From Vibrio cincinnatiensis (GTDB lineage Bacteria; Pseudomonadota; Gammaproteobacteria; Enterobacterales; Vibrionaceae): DNA of 64,000 bases. Below, one piece after another: positions 28,192-37,305 of this stretch (position 1 is its first letter; each line of letters begins with the position of its first letter). Made by a program: the position numbers and the translations under genes. The notes beneath the pieces are model-generated. The model searched no databases, had not been told where the DNA came from, and was given only the letters and a program-made list of their open reading frames with translations. Location of the stretch: positions 1 to 64,000 of the forward strand of contig NZ_SGOM01000003.1 of the NCBI RefSeq assembly GCF_022113815.1, in the 5' to 3' direction.

Positions 28192-28316
28192 CGCAGTGAC
28201 CTATATTGTTGAATTACTCTAAGTTTAGGTGCGCTTTTTGATTCTGTCTATGAGCCGCGAAAACTATAGAATACTCACTAAGTAGTATGAGGGCTGGCTC
28301 TCATTATTGAGGGAGA

Positions 28317-29285
28317 TCATGCCGTTTTTTGAGGAGGTTCCGCAGTGATTTCTGGCCAATACATGCGTATATATCCCCAGGTAACCCAAATAACAAGTAA
28401 TGTTGCAATGGTCAGTTCTAAAAAACCGAAATGATGTAGCCAATCCCATTGAGGATAATAGTGATCAAAGAATACGGCTAAATGGTGCATTGCGATAGCA
28501 CTGATAACAGAAGGAAAGGTGACGGCGGCAATAGAGGGTTGGAATTTTAAACGGAGCAGTCTGAAGTAACACAAGTAAATGAGCAAAGTCATCGTGATAG
28601 CGATGCCCGCCAATGCGCCGGTTAAAATGGGATCTGGAGATGAAAAGTTAACTAAGTAAGTTGCCAATGTCAGGTTGATCGGTGCCGCCATGATCGCCAA
28701 GGTAGGTCGAGCTCGTTTCGGGAGCATCCCTTCAAACACTAAGCGATATAATACCAGGGGCAGCATAACAAAATAGATAGCAATACAGATACTTACTAAG
28801 GTTTCAGAAAATACCGTATGCCCAAACTGCGTGCCAGCAAGAGAGCTACTGATTAGCCCAACCGGGTACAAAAACCAACTGGGTACGATATGGGCAATAT
28901 TGAAATGTTGTAGTTGAAAGTGAAAAAATAAGAGCATCATGGTGATGTGTAGCAGGAGTGAGGCCGCCCAAATTGGGTAGGCGATAGCAGGAGAAATTAC
29001 GGCTAAGTAATCACACAAGATCAGTAAAGCCATACTCATGGGGGCCATCAGGCTTCCTGACAGTGGATGGCGAATATCGTTAATAAATGTTGAGTAACTG
29101 GTCAGATATTTTAGAAGCACGGGCAGTAGAAGTATCGCTCCGGCTATGGCCATATATGGACGGATGATTAACCCGACACTCGGCAAGTACAAAGCCCAAG
29201 CTTGCCCTAATCCAATCACGCCTAATGCTAAAGCGGCTTGAGCTGGGGGAACGCTCTGCACATGAATCAACCTTTTCCAATTCAA
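28317..29285 (-). CDS. TDT/SLAC1-like (TehA-type) membrane transporter
   Basis: 322 residues with about ten hydrophobic segments. It resembles the TDT (tellurite-resistance/dicarboxylate, SLAC1-type anion channel) family: SVPPAQAALALGVIGLGQAW near the start, HFQLQHFNIAHIVPSWFLYP VG in the middle and FPSVISAIAMHHLAVFFD near the end. It probably passes an anion across the inner membrane; the substrate is unknown. The start is TTG at 29285, supported by AAGGAG 7 bp upstream; no ATG fits better. It sits alone between tctC and clcA. Confidence 0.72.
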   Translation of the reverse strand: MNWKRLIHVQSVPPAQAALALGVIGLGQAWALYLPSVGLIIRPYMAIAGAILLLPVLLKYLTSYSTFINDIRHPLSGSLMAPMSMALLILCDYLAVISPAIAYPIWAASLLLHITMMLLFFHFQLQHFNIAHIVPSWFLYPVGLISSSLAGTQFGHTVFSETLVSICIAIYFVMLPLVLYRLVFEGMLPKRARPTLAIMAAPINLTLATYLVNFSSPDPILTGALAGIAITMTLLIYLCYFRLLRLKFQPSIAAVTFPSVISAIAMHHLAVFFDHYYPQWDWLHHFGFLELTIATLLVIWVTWGYIRMYWPEITAEPPQKTA

Positions 29286-29460
29286 TCTCCAACTCCTTGT
29301 CTATACCGCCGTACTCAATGAGCGGCGATTCTACCAAGTTTGGATGAATCGGTGAGGATAATTGGGCTGATGGATATCACAAAATGATAAGGTAACAGTG
29401 ATAAATATCTCATTATTACCTTCGTATCGAGTGTGTATTGACCGTGATCCTACGTAATGA

Positions 29461-30855
29461 TTAAGACTGTGGTAAATCTTGTTGGCGTAATTTTTCGTTC
29501 TTTAAGGTTCGATGTAATAGCTGGCTATAGATGGGCTGACCACCAAATAGCTGAGCAAAAATAACGGCACCAAGGCTGGTAATGATTAACGGTAAAATTA
29601 AATAGTAGTTATTTGTCATTTCAATAACTAATAAAATGCCGGTGATAGGTGCGCGAACGGTGGCAGCAAAGAGAGCCCCCATACCTGCAATGGCGAACAT
29701 TCCTGGCTCTATATTCAATTCCGGGAATAAACTTTGGGTGATAAGGCCGAAGGCATAACCAAACAAGGTTCCCAAAGCCAACATAGGGGCAAAAATACCA
29801 CCAGGTGCACCGGATCCAAAACAGAGTAATGTGGTGAGAATTCGACCAAGAAAAAGTAACAAAAGCAATGCTGCGCCATATTCTCCAGTGGTTACTGCTG
29901 GAATCAAGGCAATACCACCACCGGTTAGTTCTGGAATATAAAGCAGAGTCAACCCAAAGCAGCCACCAAGTAGTGAGCCTGTGATGAGGTAGCGTGCTCG
30001 AGTATTTTTATGAATCTGGACAAAAAAATCTTGAGCAAGAGTAATCAACTTGTTAAAAAGCACCCCAAAGACGCCAAATAACACACCCAATAACAAAAAA
30101 AGCCCCAGAGCAATGAGCTCTGGAGGCTGGTATTGTGGCATAGTTATCACCGCGGCTTGATCGTTAATCATTCTAAAAACGATGTTTGCAGAAACAGAAG
30201 AGACAATGACTGCCCGCACTGAGATGAGAGTGTACCGAAACTGAGGGCGCATCTCTTCCATCACAAACATGATTCCTGCCAATGGCGCATTAAATGCGGC
30301 CGCCAGCCCACCAGCCGCACCAGCCGCGAGTAAAGAATGACGTGTATCTTCATTTTTTACTTGAAATACATCTGACACCATCCGGCCAATCGCTCCGCCC
30401 ATTTGAACTGTTGGCCCTTCTCGTCCTAACACCATCCCTGAGCCAAGAGCGCCCATACCACCAAAAAATTTAACCGGTAGAACTCGCCACCAACGTACTG
30501 GGCGTATACCATCCATAGCACCTTCTATTTCAGGAATACCCGAGCCGGCGGCTTCTGGCGCAAAACGATGAACGAGATAGTAGCCAATACAAGCAAGGCC
30601 TGAGCTGATTAAAAATGCGGCTAACCAGAGCGGGAGAAGATGACCAATCGAGCCTTTTAACCATTCTGTCCTCGTTTCTGAAACCAAATGGACAGCATGT
30701 TCGAAATAAGTTCCGACTAAGCCTGCGAGTACGCCAACCACAATGGCCAATAACAATACAGAAATAGAGGTTTTATCTTTGGAGAGAAATTGATTGAGGG
30801 TATCTTTCGGAACTTTGGCAAGCAAACTATGAGGAAATTTCTCTCGCTTTGACAT
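29461..30855 (-). CDS. clcA: H+/Cl- exchange transporter ClcA
   Basis: 464 residues, CLC family. Chloride-site and gating motifs are visible: GSGIPEIEGAMDGIRPVRWW, GREGPTVQMGGAIGRM with the gating Glu, FNAPLAGIMFVMEEMRPQFR with the internal proton Glu, and GAPGGIFAPMLALGTLFGYA. It exchanges two chlorides for one proton and supports extreme acid survival. The start at 30855 (MSKREKF) matches family N-termini better than 30906; an RBS-like GAGG lies about 11 bp upstream. Monocistronic. Confidence 0.9.
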   Translation of the reverse strand: MSKREKFPHSLLAKVPKDTLNQFLSKDKTSISVLLLAIVVGVLAGLVGTYFEHAVHLVSETRTEWLKGSIGHLLPLWLAAFLISSGLACIGYYLVHRFAPEAAGSGIPEIEGAMDGIRPVRWWRVLPVKFFGGMGALGSGMVLGREGPTVQMGGAIGRMVSDVFQVKNEDTRHSLLAAGAAGGLAAAFNAPLAGIMFVMEEMRPQFRYTLISVRAVIVSSVSANIVFRMINDQAAVITMPQYQPPELIALGLFLLLGVLFGVFGVLFNKLITLAQDFFVQIHKNTRARYLITGSLLGGCFGLTLLYIPELTGGGIALIPAVTTGEYGAALLLLLFLGRILTTLLCFGSGAPGGIFAPMLALGTLFGYAFGLITQSLFPELNIEPGMFAIAGMGALFAATVRAPITGILLVIEMTNNYYLILPLIITSLGAVIFAQLFGGQPIYSQLLHRTLKNEKLRQQDLPQS

Positions 30856-31040
30856 TAAGTGGTTAGCCTCGTGACAAGTAACAAAATGTAAATTATACGC
30901 GGACAATCTTTTAACTATAGATCCAAAGATGAAATATTGAGTTCCAAAAATGAAGATTTTTGGAATGAGCGGTCAAAAGCGCGATCTACGTTAGAAAATA
31001 GGGTAAAAGATTTGAATTTACCAATAAATCAGCCATAGTT

Positions 31041-31226
31041 AAGGCGTAAGGCAAACAAAGTATTTCAACTGGAGGAAACGAGAGCCTTACCTACAATTTG
31101 GATGGATTCAAACATACAACTCCAATAGCCTCGACTTTGATCAGGTTGCAACTATAGACTTCCTGATTTGCAGACTCACGATTGAGTAACGAGGATTAAG
31201 GCGTACTTATTACAGTACGCCTTTTG
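31041..31226 (+). ncRNA. Candidate structured non-coding RNA with terminator
   Basis: No frame is coding here, yet several helices can form in order: GTAAGGC (31046–31052) with GCCTTAC (31084–31090); CCTCG near 31129 with CGAGG near 31190; inside it ATCAGG with CCTGAT and ACTC with GAGT. The segment ends in a strong terminator, AAGGCGTAC/GTACGCCTT plus TTTT (31198–31225). It could be an sRNA of about 180 nt or a leader, though the terminator lies about 60 bp before the cobW start. It matches no RNA family I know. Confidence 0.4.
31197..31226 (+). terminator. Intrinsic terminator upstream of the CobW-like gene
   Basis: The 9-bp stem AAGGCGTAC (31198–31206) with GTACGCCTT (31215–31223) is followed by TTTTGC. 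It ends about 60 bp before the next start, so it terminates an upstream transcript rather than a known gene. Confidence 0.75.
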
Positions 31227-31284
31227 CTATTTTACTCGTTGCCATTTTTCTAGGTATACTCCTTGCTCTAAAAAGGAGTGCGCT

Positions 31285-32271
31285 ATGCCCAAAACGATAC
31301 CCGCTAATATCATCACCGGCTTTCTTGGCGTTGGTAAAACCACCGCTATTCTTAACTTATTAAAACATAAACCTAGTCATGAAAAGTGGGCTGTACTGGT
31401 CAACGAGTTTGGCGAAATTGGCATTGATGGGGCAATGATGTCAGAGCAGGGCGCTTTTATTAAGGAAGTCCCTGGTGGATGTATGTGTTGTACAGCAGGG
31501 GTCCCTATGTCTGTCGGTATTAATATCTTGTTACGACAACAGCCAGATCGGCTATTGATTGAACCTACGGGGCTTGGTCACCCGAAACAAGTCGTCGCCA
31601 CCTTGCTTTCTCCTCAATATCAACCCTATGTGGATTTGAAAGCAACCATTGGTTTAGTTGATCCCCGTCATCTTAGTAATGCTAAACATTTAGGAAATCA
31701 AAACTTTAATGATCAACTCGCAACCGCAGATGTAGTGATAGGCAATAAGGTGGATCAATGTTCAGCGGCTGATATTGATGCTTTTAATGACTGGGTGACA
31801 AATCAAGTTCCAGCCAAAGTATTCCATAAGCTGGTTTCTCAAGGGCAGTTAGCGATAGAGATTCTGGATATAGAACGTATTCATGGATGCGCTTCTACAC
31901 AAATTGATGCACATCACCACCACCATGCACAGCTTGAACCACAATTTGCTCTTGACCCAGGGAAGGCATTTATTCGTAAAGAGAATCGAGGCCAAGGCTA
32001 TTTCAGTTGTGGATGGCTATTTGGGGCAGAACATACCTTTGATTTTGATGCTCTCTTTTCTATGCTTAGTGAGCTTACGGCTGAGCGAGTGAAAGGGGTT
32101 CTTAATACGAATAAAGGGTGCTATGCATTTAATGCGACCCATGGAGTATTATCAGTAAACGAATTAACTCTACAGGGATTTGAGTCGCGGTTAGAAGTGA
32201 TAGATTCCCACTTAATGCCTTGGGATCAACTAGAAGATATCTTATTGAATTTAGCGGGAATATCGAAATAG
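31285..32271 (+). CDS. CobW/COG0523-family GTPase (YjiA-like metallochaperone)
   Basis: 328 residues of the G3E GTPase group. Motifs in order: GFLGVGKTTAILNLL (Walker A), NEFGEIGIDG, PGGCMCCTAG (the CxCC metal site), LIEPTGLGHP, GNKVDQ (G4), a His-rich loop DAHHHHHAQ at about residue 208, and a C-terminal CobW_C domain. COG0523 proteins bind zinc or another transition metal and deliver it to client enzymes. The His loop supports metal binding; the client is unknown. RBS AAAAAGGAG. Convergent with rbgA. Confidence 0.85.
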   Translation: MPKTIPANIITGFLGVGKTTAILNLLKHKPSHEKWAVLVNEFGEIGIDGAMMSEQGAFIKEVPGGCMCCTAGVPMSVGINILLRQQPDRLLIEPTGLGHPKQVVATLLSPQYQPYVDLKATIGLVDPRHLSNAKHLGNQNFNDQLATADVVIGNKVDQCSAADIDAFNDWVTNQVPAKVFHKLVSQGQLAIEILDIERIHGCASTQIDAHHHHHAQLEPQFALDPGKAFIRKENRGQGYFSCGWLFGAEHTFDFDALFSMLSELTAERVKGVLNTNKGCYAFNATHGVLSVNELTLQGFESRLEVIDSHLMPWDQLEDILLNLAGISK

Positions 32272-32272
32272 T

Positions 32273-32301
32273 CAAAAGAAGGGCATTCCGCCCCTCTTTT
32301 G
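32273..32301. terminator. Bidirectional terminator between cobW-like gene and rbgA
   Basis: CAAAAGAAGGGC (32273–32284) pairs with GCCCCTCTTTTG (32290–32301) around a 5-nt loop, with one mismatch. A- and T-rich arms serve both directions. Confidence 0.8.
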
Positions 32302-32307
32302 CAATCA

Positions 32308-33252
32308 TTACCGTTTATTTCGTAAATAGCGTTTACGCCTTTCTTCTTTGCGTTTCGCTTTTTCTTCGGTTTTACGTGCTTCTTCACGTTCAACTTCGAT
32401 CAGCTCTTGAGTAATCATTTCTGGACGTTCAAGCGTAATTTGACCCAAGATACCTTGACGAAGTTCATGCAGCAAAATCTCAGAGGCTTTATGTAGATCA
32501 ACTCGGCCTCCAGCGCGTAGCGCGCCTCGCTTACGACCAATTTCTTCCATCCACTCCACATCTGATTCAGGTAACGTATTAATTTGATAGCGTTCTTGTA
32601 ATTTTTCTGGATAGTGTTGCGCTAAATATTCTACGGTATAAAAAGCAACTTCATCGTATTCCATTGCGGTATCTTTTACCGCCCCCGTTGCCGCTAAGCG
32701 AAATCCACTGTGTGGGTTTTCAACTTTCGGCCATAAGATTCCCGGAGTATCAGAAAGTACAATACCATTTTGTAGATTAATGCGTTGCTGACGGCGTGTA
32801 ACCGCAGGTTGGTTCCCCGTCTGTGCAATAGCGCGCCCAGCTAAGGTATTAATAATGGTAGATTTCCCGACATTTGGAATACCCATGATCATGGTACGAA
32901 TATTTTTACCAATTTCTTCACGGTGGGGGGCGAGTTTACGGCAAAGTTCTAAAATCTTATGCACTTCTTGCGGGTTAGTGGTGGTGATTGCCATTGCCTT
33001 TACCCCTTGCTCTTGCTCTAGATGCTCAATCCACAACTGAGTCATTGCTGGGTCGGCTAAATCCCGTTTATTGAGCACTTTTACGCAAGGTTTTTCACCG
33101 CGCAGATGAGAAATTAACGGATTTTCACTGCTATAAGGAATGCGAGCATCCAGCACCTCAATAATTACATCAACTTGAGGAATGACTTCTTCAATTTCTT
33201 TTCGGGCCTTATGCATATGTCCCGGAAACCATTGAATATTGTTGTTAATCAT
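32308..33252 (-). CDS. ylqF: Ribosome biogenesis GTPase YlqF/RbgA
   Basis: 314 residues of a circularly permuted GTPase: the G4 motif NKRD comes first, then G1 GIPNVGKSTIINTL, then G3 SDTPGILWP. It begins WFPGHMHKARKEIEE, typical of YlqF, and ends in a highly basic tail (KAKRKEERRKRYLRNKR) likely to contact rRNA. In Bacillus, RbgA acts in late 50S assembly; the role in Vibrio is inferred. Monocistronic; start supported by its family N-terminus. Confidence 0.88.
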   Translation of the reverse strand: MINNNIQWFPGHMHKARKEIEEVIPQVDVIIEVLDARIPYSSENPLISHLRGEKPCVKVLNKRDLADPAMTQLWIEHLEQEQGVKAMAITTTNPQEVHKILELCRKLAPHREEIGKNIRTMIMGIPNVGKSTIINTLAGRAIAQTGNQPAVTRRQQRINLQNGIVLSDTPGILWPKVENPHSGFRLAATGAVKDTAMEYDEVAFYTVEYLAQHYPEKLQERYQINTLPESDVEWMEEIGRKRGALRAGGRVDLHKASEILLHELRQGILGQITLERPEMITQELIEVEREEARKTEEKAKRKEERRKRYLRNKR

Positions 33253-33667
33253 TTGAATTTTAATAACCTTTGTTTGGTGTTTTTTGTGGAATACTCGGAG
33301 GGTACCAAAGCGGAGTATTCGGTGAAAATAGCAGAGGTTCAGAGTATAACTATTGGCTGCTATTATCGCTCTAATGTGATGAGTTTAACACTTAACCGAC
33401 CAAGCTGAAAATAAGTTGGGATTAAGGCGCTAAACTTTAGCTTTTATCATTGAACGTTACGCCAGTTGAGCCGCAGAAGTAAATTTTTATTGGGCTTGAT
33501 CTCGCTCTTTGTGCTTCCCTTTCTACCTAGTTAAGAAATTCATCAATTAGGAGTCAATTTCAAGTTAATACTTTATAATAAACGACTCATCATACTCACT
33601 TACTATGATTGCTCCACAACTTATTTGTGGGGCTTCTTTTGTTTTAGATTATTTTAAGGTCCACAGA
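33253..33667. other. Intergenic region with two hairpins upstream of the MATE gene
   Basis: A first hairpin, GAATACTC (33289–33296) with GAGTATTC (33313–33320), is near the rbgA start. A second, GCTCCACAA (33611–33619) with TTGTGGGGC (33624–33632) followed by TTCTTTT, looks like a terminator and ends about 30 bp before the MATE start. It could end a short upstream transcript or act as an attenuator. No gene is visible. Confidence 0.4.
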
Positions 33668-35008
33668 ATGCCCAAAGCCTCCGACATTAACCAGCGAATG
33701 TCTATCGTTGCTCTCGCTTGGCCAATATTAGTGGAAATTTTGCTCCGGACAGCCCTAGGCACGAGTGATGTTTTTATGCTTTCGGGTTATTCCGATAAAG
33801 CCGTTTCCGCAGTAGGAGTCATTACTCAGCTCACTTTTTTTCTGATCATTGTATCCACGTTTGTCAGTAGTGGGACGGGCATTCTGATTGCTCAATATAA
33901 TGGGGCCGGAAAAGAGCTGTCGTCGACCCATGTTGGGGTTGCCAGTATTGCCCTTTCGATAGTGATTGGCTTCATTCTTAGCCTATTGGCCGTGTTGGGA
34001 GCGTTACATTTTCTTCCCTATTATGGACTTGAGCCAGAAGTACAGCGGTATGCTCAAGAGTATTTGCTGATCAGTGGGGCCATGACATTTAACGTCACTA
34101 TTGGCATTGTGTTTACCACTATTTTACGTAGCCATGGTTACTCTCGTTCTCCTATGACGGTTAACCTCATTAGCGGAGTGCTTAATGTTATCGGGAATTA
34201 TATTGCGCTTTATCAACCTTTTGGTTTACCCGTCTACGGTGTTCAAGGGGTTGCCATTGCTACGGTCATGAGTCAGGTGATTGGCAGTATCATTCTTGGG
34301 GCTATTTTATGGCGTAGCTCCATTGCATTACCTATGTTGACGGTTGCTAAAATACCGGCGGAGATATATCAGCGAATATTAAAAATTGGTGGTATGAATG
34401 CTGGAGAAGTGTTGTCTTATAATATGGCACAAATCACGATTGTGTATTTTGTTGTTCAAATGGGCACTTCATCACTGGCGGCGTTTACCTATGCACAAAA
34501 TATCGCTCGTTTTTCGTTTGCCTTTGCTTTAGCGATTGGTCAGGCGACTCAGATTCAAACTGGGTATTACATCGGTAAAGGTTGGGTAGAAAGTATTCTC
34601 AAACGGGTACAACTCTATTTTCTGGTGGGGTTTGCCACCTCCGTTACCGCTGCTAGTCTGATCTATTTTTTCCGTGATTCAATCTTAACGTTATTTACAC
34701 AGAATCCGGAAGTTTTGGGGCTTACGGGGGCTTTAGTGATGGGGTCCATCCTGCTTGAAGCTGGGCGAGTGTTTAACTTGATTTTTATCTCAGCCTTAAA
34801 AGGAGCGGGTGATATCAAATTTCCTGTACAAATAGGCATTTTGAGTATGTGGGGGCTTGGGGTTGTTTTCTCTTATTTGCTGGGTATTCATTGGGGCTAT
34901 GGTGTTTTTGGTGCTTGGATGGCGATAGCTCTGGATGAGTGGGTTCGCGGTATCATTATGGGAAGGCGTTGGCGATCAGCCGTTTGGGCAAAATATCGAC
35001 TGCTTTAA
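33668..35008 (+). CDS. MATE-family multidrug efflux protein
   Basis: 446 residues with about 12 membrane helices in two halves. MATE features are IVALAWPILVEILLRTALGT followed by SDVFMLSGY at the start of half one, and the corresponding KIGGMNAGEVLSYNMAQI at the start of half two. It likely exports cationic compounds with sodium or protons. The start at 33668 has AAGGTC upstream; the longer frame from 33605 would run across a hairpin. Closest described relatives would be NorM/DinF-type; the substrate cannot be stated. Confidence 0.82.
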   Translation: MPKASDINQRMSIVALAWPILVEILLRTALGTSDVFMLSGYSDKAVSAVGVITQLTFFLIIVSTFVSSGTGILIAQYNGAGKELSSTHVGVASIALSIVIGFILSLLAVLGALHFLPYYGLEPEVQRYAQEYLLISGAMTFNVTIGIVFTTILRSHGYSRSPMTVNLISGVLNVIGNYIALYQPFGLPVYGVQGVAIATVMSQVIGSIILGAILWRSSIALPMLTVAKIPAEIYQRILKIGGMNAGEVLSYNMAQITIVYFVVQMGTSSLAAFTYAQNIARFSFAFALAIGQATQIQTGYYIGKGWVESILKRVQLYFLVGFATSVTAASLIYFFRDSILTLFTQNPEVLGLTGALVMGSILLEAGRVFNLIFISALKGAGDIKFPVQIGILSMWGLGVVFSYLLGIHWGYGVFGAWMAIALDEWVRGIIMGRRWRSAVWAKYRLL

Positions 35009-35165
35009 TCCTCTGTGATCTTCTAGAGTGATAACGCTTAGCCAAGAAGCTCAGCTCGTTATTCTCCAAAAGTAAAATTAGCCCCTCACCTGAGCCATAT
35101 CAAAGGTTCTGTGATCGAGATCGCTATAATGTGTGGCATAAATGAAATAAGACAGAGTCAACAGT

Positions 35166-37160
35166 TTGGTTTTTCAAAAAGAACAGTTTGAGTTATTGGC
35201 CCCAGGTGGGGATTTGGATTCAATTAAGGCCGCTATTGCCGCTGGGGCAGACGCGATTTACTGTGGCCTAGAAAGGTTTAACGCCCGTAACCGAGCGACC
35301 AACATTACTTTAGACGTATTGGATGGGGTTTTAACCTTGGCCCATCAGCATCAATGTAAAATTTTTCTCACCATTAATATTGTGTTGTTGGAAAATGAAA
35401 TCCCTTCGGTTATTCGTTTGCTTAAACAGTTAGCGGAGTCACAAGTTGATGGTGTGATCGTGCAAGATCTCGGCTTGGCTTACATTATTAAGCATTATTT
35501 CCCTGTGCTGGATATGCATGCTTCCACCCAGATGAATACGCATAATGATGGCCAGATTCTACTCTTGAGCAAGTTGGGAGCCAGTCGTGTAAACCTTTCT
35601 CGTGAACTGAATATCAATGAAATTACCCATCTAGCTCAATTGGGTCGCCAGCATAATGTTATGACAGAAGTCTTTGTGCATGGCTCATACTGTATTGGTT
35701 TTTCTGGTTTGTGCTATTTCAGTTCTGAACGCAGTGGCGCTTCTGGCAACCGAGGCCGGTGCAGTCAACCCTGCCGCGATCAATATCAAACGACGCCTGC
35801 GGGAAAAAATTACCCACTTAATTTAAAAGATAACTCGGCGTACTCCGATATTGAAGCTTTGGCCAAAGCGGGGGTGTATTCCTTAAAAATCGAAGGGCGG
35901 ATCAAAAAGCCACATTATGTTTATACGGTGGTCGATAACTGGCGTAAGCAGATCGATCAATTTTGTGAGTCTGGGACGATTCGGGAAGACATGACAGAGC
36001 TATACAGTGTCTTTAACCGTGATTTCACCAATGGCTATTTGCAAGGTGACATTCATCGTGACATGTATATTGATAATCCAAGAAACCATGCTGCTACGCA
36101 TTTCTCTACCATTTATCAGTGTCATAGTCTCGATGAAGTTAAACAGGTTAAGCAGCGTTTGTATGACAAGACCACTGAAATTATCGATAAGGTCGAAACC
36201 CTCACTCGATCTATGCCGATTGAAGCCGAGGCCCAGCGCAGTTTAAAAGGCAATGGAAGAAAAAGTGACATACCGATGCCAAAACAGGCGAATATCGATG
36301 ACACGGCTTCGCCTAAATTGTCAGTGCTGATTTCAGATTCCAGCGATTTGGAGCTTATTGATTCGTGTCATGATGTTTCCTTTTTCTATCAGCTTCCAGA
36401 TGCACTGAACGATCAGCTTGAAGCGATGAGTGTGATGTTTAGCCAGCATCCCACCCTGATTCCCTTTTTCCCTGCTGTTCTGATTGGTGAGCATTATCAA
36501 GCTGCGATGGAATTCCTGCGACAGCTTAAGCCAGATTGGATTGTTACTGATAATCTTGGCGTTGCTAATCTTGCGCAAACTTTAGGAATAAACTGGGTTG
36601 CGGGGCCACAACTTAACATCACTAACTCCTTCGCTCTGCAATGTGTACAGCAGGAATTAAAAGGCGTGGGAGCCTTCATTTCCGATGAAATTAATGCTCT
36701 GCAGATGCGACGAATCGTTCGGCCTCAAGGCTTTAGGCTATTTTATACCCTCTATCACCCAATACATTTGATGACGAGCCGCCAGTGCTTTTTTATTCCA
36801 ACGGTTGGGTGTAAGAAACAGCGGATGAATAAAGGTTGTATGACGCGTTGTGAAAAAACGGCTTCGATCATTTCGCTAAAAGAGAGGCCTTATGTCATTC
36901 ATAAACAGAAAGGGAGCTATAACCGTTTGTTTAGTGACGTCAATTGCCTCAATCTAGCGGTTTTAGAGGATTTACCACAACTTTATACAGATTTCATGAT
37001 CGATTTACGTTCTATTCCTACCCTAACTCAAATTCAGATGGGGAAGGCATCTCTTATCGAACACTTTAAGCAAGCTTTACAAGGGGATAGTGCTGCTAAA
37101 AAGACGTTATCGACGCACATTCAAGGCATCACAAACAAGCAGTACCAAAAAGGCTTATAA
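35166..37160 (+). CDS. Peptidase U32 family protein (RlhA-like)
   Basis: 664 residues. The U32 core is clear: FELLAPGGDLDSIKAAIAAG then ADAIYCG, MHASTQMNTHND, VFVHGSYCIGFSGLCYFSSE and the cysteine motif RGRCSQPCRDQY, then LKIEGRIKKPHYVYTVVDNW. A C-terminal region carries further cysteines (GCKKQRMNKGCMTRCEK). E. coli RlhA, of similar length, hydroxylates 23S rRNA C2501; others in the family hydroxylate tRNA. No proteolysis is implied. The start is TTG at 35166 because the conserved FELLAPGG must be N-terminal; the RBS is weak. Confidence 0.8.
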   Translation: MVFQKEQFELLAPGGDLDSIKAAIAAGADAIYCGLERFNARNRATNITLDVLDGVLTLAHQHQCKIFLTINIVLLENEIPSVIRLLKQLAESQVDGVIVQDLGLAYIIKHYFPVLDMHASTQMNTHNDGQILLLSKLGASRVNLSRELNINEITHLAQLGRQHNVMTEVFVHGSYCIGFSGLCYFSSERSGASGNRGRCSQPCRDQYQTTPAGKNYPLNLKDNSAYSDIEALAKAGVYSLKIEGRIKKPHYVYTVVDNWRKQIDQFCESGTIREDMTELYSVFNRDFTNGYLQGDIHRDMYIDNPRNHAATHFSTIYQCHSLDEVKQVKQRLYDKTTEIIDKVETLTRSMPIEAEAQRSLKGNGRKSDIPMPKQANIDDTASPKLSVLISDSSDLELIDSCHDVSFFYQLPDALNDQLEAMSVMFSQHPTLIPFFPAVLIGEHYQAAMEFLRQLKPDWIVTDNLGVANLAQTLGINWVAGPQLNITNSFALQCVQQELKGVGAFISDEINALQMRRIVRPQGFRLFYTLYHPIHLMTSRQCFFIPTVGCKKQRMNKGCMTRCEKTASIISLKERPYVIHKQKGSYNRLFSDVNCLNLAVLEDLPQLYTDFMIDLRSIPTLTQIQMGKASLIEHFKQALQGDSAAKKTLSTHIQGITNKQYQKGL

Positions 37161-37250
37161 CAAGCCCTTTGATGTTTGAAGAGGAAAGTCCATCGACAAA
37201 CTCGGGTGATATTTATCACAAAAACTGTTAGTATCGGCTCCACTTTTTGA

Positions 37251-37280
37251 AAGGTTGGTTTTTGCCAACCTTTTGCTTTT
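37251..37280 (+). terminator. Terminator after the U32 gene
   Basis: AAGGTTGG (37251–37258) and CCAACCTT (37265–37272) form an 8-bp stem with a 6-nt loop, followed by TTGCTTTT. It lies 90 bp after the U32 stop and 26 bp before the YbiT start, so an attenuator role for ybiT is possible but less likely. Confidence 0.7.
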
Positions 37281-37305
37281 ACCATCCAACAACTTGGAAT
37301 TCTCT

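Noticed and set aside
31129..31195. Possible tRNA in the CCTCG...CGAGG segment
   Set aside because: The acceptor-like pairing exists, but there is no proper 7-nt anticodon loop, D-arm or TTCGA T-loop.
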